Assembly (NCBI RefSeq): GCF_021155765.1
Contig: NC_060114.1
Span: forward strand, 15,571,501-15,635,500
Direction of reading: 5' to 3'
Length of the DNA: 64,000 bases
DNA from: Diprion similis
Taxonomy: Eukaryota; Arthropoda; Insecta; Hymenoptera; Diprionidae
The position numbers and the translations under genes are program-made. Of this stretch, positions 57,501-64,000 are shown one piece after another. Every line of letters begins with the position of its first letter. Position 1 is the stretch's first letter. Under the pieces are notes generated by a model that did not search any database, was not told where the DNA came from, and worked only from the letters and a program-made list of their open reading frames with translations.

Positions 57501-60500
57501 CTGGCCAAACGCGTTCAGGAATTTTCATCAAAGGACCATCCTAAGGCCAAGTGCCAACTTCGACACCGAGTCCGAGGACCTTTTTCTGAAAAGGATACCA
57601 CCGTCAGGACGGTCTTCAGTCTGTTCGCTCTCAAACGTGGCCATGGAAGCATTTGGACGTTGCAGAGATGGATCAACTCGGTGCTCGGCTCCAGGTTGTC
57701 CACCGACTTCGAGGTCCATCCTTCGTGACAGATGCAGAAGCCTGTAGCGTTGTCGGTCTTGCCGTGATGACAGTGTATGTTCTGGTCAAAGAGTCGATTA
57801 GTAATTAAAGCTTGAGGTATCAACTGTAGCAACCCATCGACGATAAGTCGTGGTAGATTCGATTTCGTTGAGATTTAACACCGCGTGTATAATTGGGGTA
57901 TTTCACGTCAACTCGACCGATAATTTTTTCTCACTATTTTTGACTCTCTTCAATTTTTTTTTTTTTTTTTTTTTTTCGTACTATTCAACAGTCTCAAAAA
58001 AGCAGTCGTGAATTTTTTCAGATATTTGTTTTTTTTCTGCAATCGTGAATCTTTTATGTGATTTATGCAAACTTGTCACAGAATTGGCATTTTTTTTTAA
58101 AGATCTCGAAAAATTCTCAAAAATTTTACTTCTCATTCCGTTTATTTTTACGATCATCACGTGATGCGGGGTAATTTTTTGTTCTATTTTCGTTTTTAGC
58201 ACTTTAAACATTTTGAACAAACAAAACACGAGGTTTCAATGATTTCCAAAAATTACCAAAACCTTGTACAAAGAAAAATAATTCTAAGAATTCTCTGCAG
58301 AATTTTTGATAATTTTTTGAAAATTAACAAAATAGTAAAAAAAAAAAAAAGAGAAGAAAAAATCACGCCATCGTTGAACGGGTGTCAAAATGAACGGAAT
58401 TGACGGTAAGATTTTCGAGAATTTGTCGAGATGAAAAAAAAAAGATGCCAATTTTGAGATGGGTTTGAATAACGATAAAAAAAATTCAGAAGAGCTTTTT
58501 GAGACTGTAGAACCGTACGAAAAATTGTGAAAAGAATCAAAAATAGCGAGGGAAAATCACTGGTCGAGTTGACACGGAATGCCCGAATTGTTTTCAGTAC
58601 CGATAAGTACGGCCGTGGTTCCGACCTCCAAGCCGTCTCCGCTGTTCCTCGACTCAGGGCGCGAACTTCAACCTCGTTCACCGCGTTCTCCAAATCTCGA
58701 CAGGTGTTGCTAGCCGGCACGTAGGCCTGTAGTCAGGGTGAAAGAAGAAAGACTTTTGGAGGATAAATTATACTCTAACAGTATACGGATAGGGATTGGA
58801 ATGAACGCGTGGATTTCTTTTTGCTGGAAGCCAATCGTGACCTGCACGACTGTGAAGTGGGTTATAGACAGACGCTTTTGCATTACGCTTATACAGGGTA
58901 TACATGATAGTCGTAGAAGTGCAAAACCATCAAAAGTAAGAGTTATAAATTCCTGTCAAATTAAGCCGTAGCAGGGCGTGAGTTACACGCTACATCGCAT
59001 GCTGTGTATAGCAGCCAAGTAGGTATAAACCTCTGGATCGCAATAAAAATTCACCCGCGCCACGTTTTGTTGCACCTATATGTATAGTGTAACTTATAAA
59101 CGTTGCGCGTATATTTATAATGCAAGCAGCTTATCAAAGGCTTACGTGATTTACGTATACCTAACGTACGTGAAACATATAGAAGGAAGAAAGAGTATAT
59201 CTGTTCGAAAGGTTCTTTCGCAATTTTTTTTCTCATCATTGCACGGAACATACCGGTTTGAAAATGTCGGAAATTTCAGTTAACGAAGCCTAAGGAAGAC
59301 TACCGAACTTGAAGTTTCGATGCAACGAGTTCTTCAAAAGAAATTCTTTTCACTGATTCAAAGCAGAAATTGCGTAATTGACATATATTTTACTAGAAAT
59401 GAAGTTAATTCAAACCCACGGAATGTAAAGAATGGGAAAATAAGTTGCGTTTAATTCTTGGTCAAGATTCAAACCCACAACGTCAGGCAGTTCTTTATTA
59501 GTATCAGCGATGCAGACTGGAACTGGCTGGCACCGCCGATGCCGACGGTTGAAGAAATTCCTCTTCCCGTGGTACTTCATGTGACAATTAACCGGACGAC
59601 AGTCGTCCAGAGTGTCTAGATCGACGGTAGGACACGTCCTGGCTTCACCTCTGGTGTAGTATCCTGATTGTGAATGGAGAAAATGAGCTTTTCGGTACTG
59701 AATTTTTCATCTCAGATAAGAAGTCTCCTTCTGTCGTGCCAAATTCCTCAAAACCGAGTAAACTTCATTGGAAATCAACGAAAGTTATGAAAAATTTACG
59801 ACCAAAACTTACCTTGAAGAACTGGACGTACGGCTGATCGCGTCGATACGCTGGTGTCGAATTTAACCTTCTGACGTATCTCGCCAGTCTGATTGTCCCT
59901 GGTGGTGTAACCGATCGCGATCATGCATTCCCCGACCCGGTCATGAAGGTACTGTGTAATAAATGAGCCAAGTCTCACAACCATCCGACAGACGATACCT
60001 TACCATGCATGGTTGCAACAAGTTGAACGATTTCTGTCCATTGATTCGATTCAATGTCAGGAATAAATGAAGAGGATCGTCGAGAGAAAAAAGCTTCCAC
60101 ATCACCAACAGAAACGGTTTTCAAAAAATGCAAAAACTCGAAGTGCCCGCTATGTGAACAGCTCGTACAAATCATGATGGCGTCGACGATCGCGATCATG
60201 AGGCCACGTGCGATGATGGCTGTGTGGGTCTCCGTCTTCCTTCCGTTCGAATTCCCCCAGGGTTTTTGTGAGCTCGGTGTAGGTGGTGTTTAGTGATAAT
60301 ATGTTTGGCCATGGTGGTGGCAGAAGCACACAAACTGGTGTGCTGGTTGGTGCGAGACGGCTCCGCCCAGTCCGCAGGATCACGATAACTACCGGCATTA
60401 CGTCACCACGGTACACCAGGGCGACACCCCCGCCTTCTCATTATTTCCCTTTTTTCCCACCGTTTCAAAAGCGGACAAAAAGTAATCCATCCCCATTTAT

Positions 60501-63430
60501 ACCTGCCCACCCCCAACTATCTCCACCCCGTAAACCTACCTACCAGATCTCATGTCAAGGTAATCAGGCACCGTTTATGAATATTTCAACATTTTCACCA
60601 GTTTTACACCCTCCTGAGGCAATTTCATGAATTATTCTCAACAATAGTGACTAATCGTGACGAATAATTCAGCGATATAATCATTTATGTGGTAGGAATC
60701 CAAAATTTTGTCCGGAGAGATTTTGGAAAAGGATATTGTGGAACCATTCTCCAATTACTGAAGGGAGCTTCTATCTGTAACGCTAACTGAAACGAAGCTT
60801 ATCGTCTAGATCTAAACTGCAAAATGCTGATGTTAAACTTACAAGAGTCGGCCAAACCAGAGTCACGTTTCTGGAGACATTTGGAATCAGGACACCCATG
60901 TCACCTCCGACGAGTTGAATGTGCTGGGGGTGAGAAGATCGGGAGTCTTATAACACCGGTCAGAATCGTTGGTCTCCGAGTGCCTTGGTATTGGTACGAA
61001 ACTGTGAGGTACACAACCCTTCCAGCTTCGAGGTATACAAGACGACACGCATAAATTACACAACCACACGTTACATTCACGTGTCACATTTACCTCGCAC
61101 TCGACGTCATTCGGGCAGATGGTCTCGCAGCACTTGATCATCCGAGCATTTATCGCGCACCACTCCTTCCCCTCGTTTTTGATATCGATGTCTGAAAGAC
61201 ACGATGGACTATTAACGCGTTACACTCTCTACTTCCACGAGTATATGTAGAGGAACTTCCTACGCGGTATCGCACCCTGGTGTAGACATTCGTCGTGACG
61301 TCAAGGTCAAGGTACTTCTTTGGCCTAGTATCACCATGCATCGTGATTTTCCCGGCGTCGATAACGTCCCAGGAGTGACATGAACCATGAACCAAGCACT
61401 AAAATTTTAACCCGTTCCAGCCCCAGACAACAGTCTGCGACTAGTGAGTTCTTCTGGTAGCTAATTCGAGGAGCAAACCTTTCCGTGCGATGGCCAGAAA
61501 GAAACTAATCCGCGCCCCTGCAGGTGGACTTCGTTAAGTTTCTTGCCCATGAAGTTCCCGTGCAAAGAACCCAGAGCCTGCCTTCCTCTTCGTGTGTCGG
61601 ATATGTCCTGCTGTCAGTGTGCCGTCACTCAGCCGCAGACCGTGCGTAATAATTATTCCCTGATGCACCCGACGATCTTTCGAGTAGCCCAAGTCACCCG
61701 TAGCCGAACCGTCGTTGGCCGTTAATCGGTCGGATCGAGATCCGGGTATCCTTCTCCTCCTCGTCCTCCTCCTCAAGCATCGGCTGATCTTATCCTCGAG
61801 ATAGAAGTGACGGGGCGAGACTAAATCCGTCCTCGTCACATTACGAATCTCAATTTCTTTGCTATCGTGACTTGTTCATGGTTTGGAAAAGAGACCGACG
61901 TTGGTTTTCAGTCGCCATTTTCAACCACCGCGATGGGGTGAAGGTGACCGTCGTTCGGACCAGATCGGTGCGACGGTACGCGCGCGGAGAGAGCAACTCG
62001 ACAAAACTGAACTACGTTCCACAGTTTCAACTTTCAGCTGGTCACGTTGCGTTTCCGAGACTCTCTTTTTGCATCAGGAGAAGAGTGCGGGAAACGCCAC
62101 GTTGCGTGTAGAATTGCAACGATGTAGTCCGCCGCTCGAGCAGCTGGGCTGTTCAGTATGTTCCAGATATTTCCTGCCCTCACACGTCGCGATCGAAACC
62201 CTCTCCCCGATCATCGGTGACCCCTCAAAACCACTTCTTCCCCGGAAATGGTCAGGCCTTGTATTACCAGTTGCAAATATTGGCAGAGGATTAGAAACCA
62301 ATGTGGAATATATTGAAGATCCTAGGAACTTGTTCGTGTTGACGAGCAATTGTTCTTACAACGATGGAGATGCATGGTTAGTTTATCGAAACCGTAATTT
62401 CTTGGGTTATTTTATCATGGTTGATGAATTTCGAGTGTGAATAAGTATGACGGTTCTACAAAGGAAACGCTAACGATATTCACAACAACTTTTAGGAGTA
62501 CATTCGCAACCATCAAATCTTGAGAGAGAGAGTACTTTGATAAAAATTTCAGAATGTCTTCACCAGGGTTACGTACTTTGAAAAGTTGGCGGTAATTTCA
62601 GATGATCATGAATGTATCTTTGTCGAACAGGGTGAAAAACGAGGGATGAAGAGATGATTTTTGGATTGCTACCAAATCAGCTACTCACAGAAAACCATGC
62701 CGATGTCCTTACGCTCGATGTGGCGAATCCCGCAGCCCTGAAAGAAAGTGAGAAACAGTCAGAGGGTTGGTAACGGAGCGACGGCGGTGATTGTGGCAAA
62801 AAACCGATCCCAGCGAAGCCTTGAAGGAATTAAGAGAAGAGGGCAGGATGCATGGAGCTCGGTCTGCATGGTCTCGAGGGATTAAAGAATCGGTGAAGCT
62901 GGAGGACGCGCATAAGTGGTCTCGGTAGGTACCATTTTCCCACCGGTACCAAGGCTAGGTTGGGATCGTCCGCAGTCTGGTCTTTGTTGTAACGACCTAT
63001 CGGCTGTATCGGCATTATACAGAACGTGGAGCAGCTTGGCGCAGGGCATCGTGGCAGCGATCGCCCATCCTTGGCCAATTTACATGTCAGTCTGTCAGGG
63101 TGTAATTTGACCGCAGTTGATTCCTCGCCCTCCGTCTTCCTCCTCCTTGTCCTCCTCGTCCTCCTCGTCCTCTCCTCCCCCGGGACGAGACACAAAAACA
63201 GCTACGATCATCCTCTGACGGAACGGCGCGAGGATAATTGCGACCAGAAACTCGCGTCGATTTCAAAATATCGGAATTCTTAAGGCTCGTTCTCATACCT
63301 ACCCCACCCTCGAGACTCCGGGCCATAGTCATGTTCATTTCTAAACACGGTATTGTTACATCTCTCTGGACAATGATGCCAGAACTTCGCAACCTTTTTG
63401 TTACAACCGTATAATCGCCTTCCGATGACC
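57261..63430 (-). CDS. Cysteine-rich EGF-containing single-pass membrane protein, multi-exon gene (5' end unresolved)
   Basis: Ten minus-strand exons can be joined, and reading phases agree at eight of the nine junctions; the junction into the last exon is not resolved. Order from the N-terminal side: 63299-63430, 62950-63091, 62689-62737, 61094-61191, 60843-60923, 59813-59951, 59479-59663, 58601-58726, about 57602-57823, and 57261-57500. The protein has a long cysteine-rich ectodomain with N-glycosylation sites (NVSRNVT, DNATG), an EGF-like C-x11-C-x-C segment, one hydrophobic helix and a Ser/Arg-rich tail of about 55 residues. A type I surface protein is the natural reading. The signal peptide was not found, so exons beyond 63.4 kb are expected. 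Donors GTAAGT (twice), GTAAAT and GTGAGT and good acceptors support the model. I cannot name the family. Confidence 0.65.
57602..57823 (-). CDS. EGF-like exon
   Basis: The exon begins after GCTACAG in phase 0 and encodes NIHCHHGKTDNATGFCICHE followed by GWTS, the C-x-C-x2-GW signature of EGF-like modules; the next cysteine (HLC) is unusually far away. The 3' border is not settled. Phase-0 donors are possible after residues ending TSKS, HLCN, or TVLT, all with weak consensus. Confidence 0.5.
57896..58585. mobile_element. Fold-back element inside an intron of the membrane-protein gene
   Basis: Terminal inverted repeats of 23 bases lie at 57896-57918 and 58562-58584, containing GTCAACTCGACC on the left and GGTCGAGTTGAC on the right. 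Further in, CAACAGTCTCAAAAAAGC pairs with GCTTTTTGAGACTGTAG. Flanking AATTG at 57891-57895 and 58586-58590 may be a 5-base target-site duplication. The element is AT-rich and non-coding and ends about 10 bases inside the intron from the donor of the preceding exon. Confidence 0.6.
58601..58726 (-). CDS. Internal exon, 42 codons
   Basis: The exon lies between acceptor CTACAG and donor TCG/GTACTG and is phase 0 at both ends. It encodes AYVPASNTCRDLENAVNEVE and continues hydrophilic to PRPYLS. One cysteine is present. An alternative donor ten bases earlier (GGCC/GTACTT) would break the phase to the EGF exon. Confidence 0.55.
59479..59663 (-). CDS. Internal cysteine-rich exon, 61 codons
   Basis: It joins the previous exon through a split Gly codon (G/GA) and ends in phase 0 before GTGGGT. 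It encodes YYTRGEARTCPTVDLDTLDD followed by CRPVNCHMKYHGKRNFFNRR and a CQPVPVC end. Six cysteines and many basic residues suggest a disulfide-linked extracellular module. Confidence 0.65.
59813..59951 (-). CDS. Internal exon, 46 codons
   Basis: Acceptor TTTATTACACAG and donor CAAG/GTAAGT bound it, with phase 0 at the start and phase 1 at the end. It encodes YLHDRVGECMIAIGYTTRDN and then QTGEIRQKVKFDTSVSTRSA. Both splice sites are close to consensus and the phases fit both neighbours. Confidence 0.7.
60843..60923 (-). CDS. Internal exon, 27 codons
   Basis: The exon follows CCCCCAG and ends at ACTCTT/GTAAGT, phase 0 on both sides. It encodes HIQLVGGDMGVLIPNVSRNV and TLVWPTL, with N-glycosylation sites NVS and NVT, in line with an extracellular location. 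Confidence 0.65.
61094..61191 (-). CDS. Internal cysteine-rich exon, 32 codons
   Basis: Acceptor GTGTCTTTCAG and donor GAG/GTAAAT bound it. Its first codon is split with the preceding exon (T + AC, Tyr). It encodes IDIKNEGKEWCAINARMIKC and then CETICPNDVECE. Five cysteines in 20 residues mark an extracellular module. Confidence 0.65.
61192..62688 (-). other. Intron of the membrane-protein gene
   Basis: It runs from donor TTCT/GTGAGTAG to acceptor GTGTCTTTCAG. It contains the longest plus-strand open frame of the window (185 codons, 61883-62440), which has a poor start context and no recognisable domain; I regard it as chance. Further minus frames inside (61150-61395 and 61534-61839) do not match the phases of the flanking exons. 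Confidence 0.5.
62689..62737 (-). CDS. Internal exon, 16 codons
   Basis: The exon follows CTTTCTTTCAG, one of the best acceptors in the gene, and ends at GTGAGT in phase 1. It encodes GCGIRHIERKDIGMVF plus the first base of a Tyr codon. Confidence 0.6.
62950..63091 (-). CDS. Internal cysteine-rich exon, 47 codons
   Basis: Acceptor ACACCCTGACAG leads in, with phase 2 entering and phase 0 leaving. It encodes LTCKLAKDGRSLPRCPAPSC then STFC, four cysteines, followed by a hydrophilic stretch. Two in-phase donors are possible, TTG/GTACCG (62950) and CCG/GTGGGA (62944). The frame choice rests on the matching phases of both neighbours. Confidence 0.5.
63299..63430 (-). CDS. Most upstream recognised exon (5' border uncertain)
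   Basis: The frame encodes RRLYGCNKKVAKFWHHCPER then CNNTVFRNEHDYG, with three cysteines and an NNT glycosylation site, and ends at AG/GTATGAG in phase 2. The start lies between 63408 and 63440; an in-frame TGA sits just upstream, so an acceptor must fall in that interval (candidates GTGAG/GTCATC and GGAAG/GCGATT). Confidence 0.5.
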
Positions 63431-64000
63431 TCACGAGATCGAACAAGATCTCAGCGAGTCTCGTCCTTCACGAATGTCAAATATAAAATGATCAACCCTG
63501 TTCGAAAGTGATACACCGAGTCACTTTCTCTTTCGCGAATTTGGACTTGCCAGATCCATGTAACCCAATGAAACTGTTTCCCAGAAAGTTTCGGTAAACG
63601 CCTGATGATCCTGGTGCGAAAGGTAGCAGGAAGTAAAGCCCATTCCGTGCTGGTCCCAAAAAACGATGAGAGTAATTTAAAAATAATCGTACGCACTGCA
63701 CTGCTGAGTGGTTTAGTATTTTTGGACCGCGAGCGAGCATGAAAAAGCAGACTAAAAGATCGCGTGCGCGGACGACAGTTGCAGGTAACATCAGCTATTC
63801 CCCAAACCCCAAGAACCGGGAAGGTGCGGAGCGTTGGTTCCATGAGCAGGACTGAAAGTACGCAGGGAGAGGAGCAAGCGGACATCAACCGGTGCCGGAG
63901 AAGCTTTTTTTTATTTTCAGTTTAATTACTCCAATAGGACGTCGCGGCCCGAGTGATATCTATACCTATATGTATATATATGTGTATATATATATATTTA
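63431..64000. other. Upstream stretch of the membrane-protein gene
   Basis: Minus frames of 99 and 145 codons here (63451-63888) include hydrophobic stretches that might encode an N-terminal signal, but no start or splice junction can be fixed. A (TA)n run with TATATG variants closes the window at about 63957-64000. Confidence 0.4.

Noticed and set aside
60150-60416. Minus-strand open frames between exons of the membrane-protein gene
   Set aside because: The flanking exons at 60843-60923 and 59813-59951 join directly in phase 0, and these frames end in stops or lack consensus splice sites.
61883-62440. Longest plus-strand open frame (185 codons)
   Set aside because: It lies inside the intron of the minus-strand gene, has no recognisable domain, and one frame of this length is expected by chance in 64 kb.
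1-64000. CRISPR arrays, operons, ribosome binding sites, phage or bacterial defence genes
   Set aside because: The sequence is eukaryotic nuclear DNA with introns and Pol III genes; no regular spacer-repeat array or prokaryotic gene arrangement is present.

Overview
This is nuclear DNA from an animal, most likely an insect. It has spliced coding exons with GT/AG borders, eukaryotic tRNA genes with internal A and B boxes and poly-T stops, one tRNA-Tyr with an intron, many microsatellites, and fold-back (inverted-repeat) elements. Short TAGGTTAGG-type runs match the insect telomere motif TTAGG, which fits a non-dipteran insect such as a hymenopteran; that last step is an inference. Nothing bacterial, and no CRISPR array, operon or phage, is visible.

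Layout. From 1 to about 52 kb the window is gene-poor. The only well supported coding piece there is a GC-rich exon on the minus strand at about 12.0-12.5 kb, ending at a clear splice donor and lying next to a second GC-rich block at 13.3-13.8 kb. The rest is AT-rich intergenic or intronic DNA carrying fold-back elements (5.7, 9.8-10.2, 19.3, 29.9, 32.0, 39.3, 46.1, 51.5 kb), tandem duplications (2.4-2.8, 26.6-27.0, 42.7-43.2 kb), a perfect 29-bp hairpin with a CTCF-like motif at 25.2 kb, and a pair of NRF-1/EWG-type motifs at 17.2 kb.

From 52.2 to 56.6 kb lies a tRNA cluster: three tRNA-Asp(GTC) genes on the minus strand, inside a repeatedly duplicated segment of about 570 bp, then an intron-containing tRNA-Tyr(GTA) and a tRNA-Phe(GAA) on the plus strand. 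tRNA fragments lie between them.

From 57.2 to at least 63.4 kb, on the minus strand, a multi-exon gene encodes a cysteine-rich membrane protein. Reading phases join across ten exons, giving a cysteine-rich ectodomain, an EGF-like segment, one transmembrane helix and a short serine-rich cytoplasmic tail, followed by an AATAAA signal. The 5' end is not resolved and may lie beyond 64 kb. I do not recognise the family by name.

The many open frames of 60-185 codons elsewhere are no longer than expected by chance in 64 kb and are mostly not listed as genes. No co-working gene system can be argued for here; the most unusual items are the tRNA-Asp duplication series, the fold-back element abutting a splice donor of the membrane-protein gene, and the hairpin with the CTCF-like motif.
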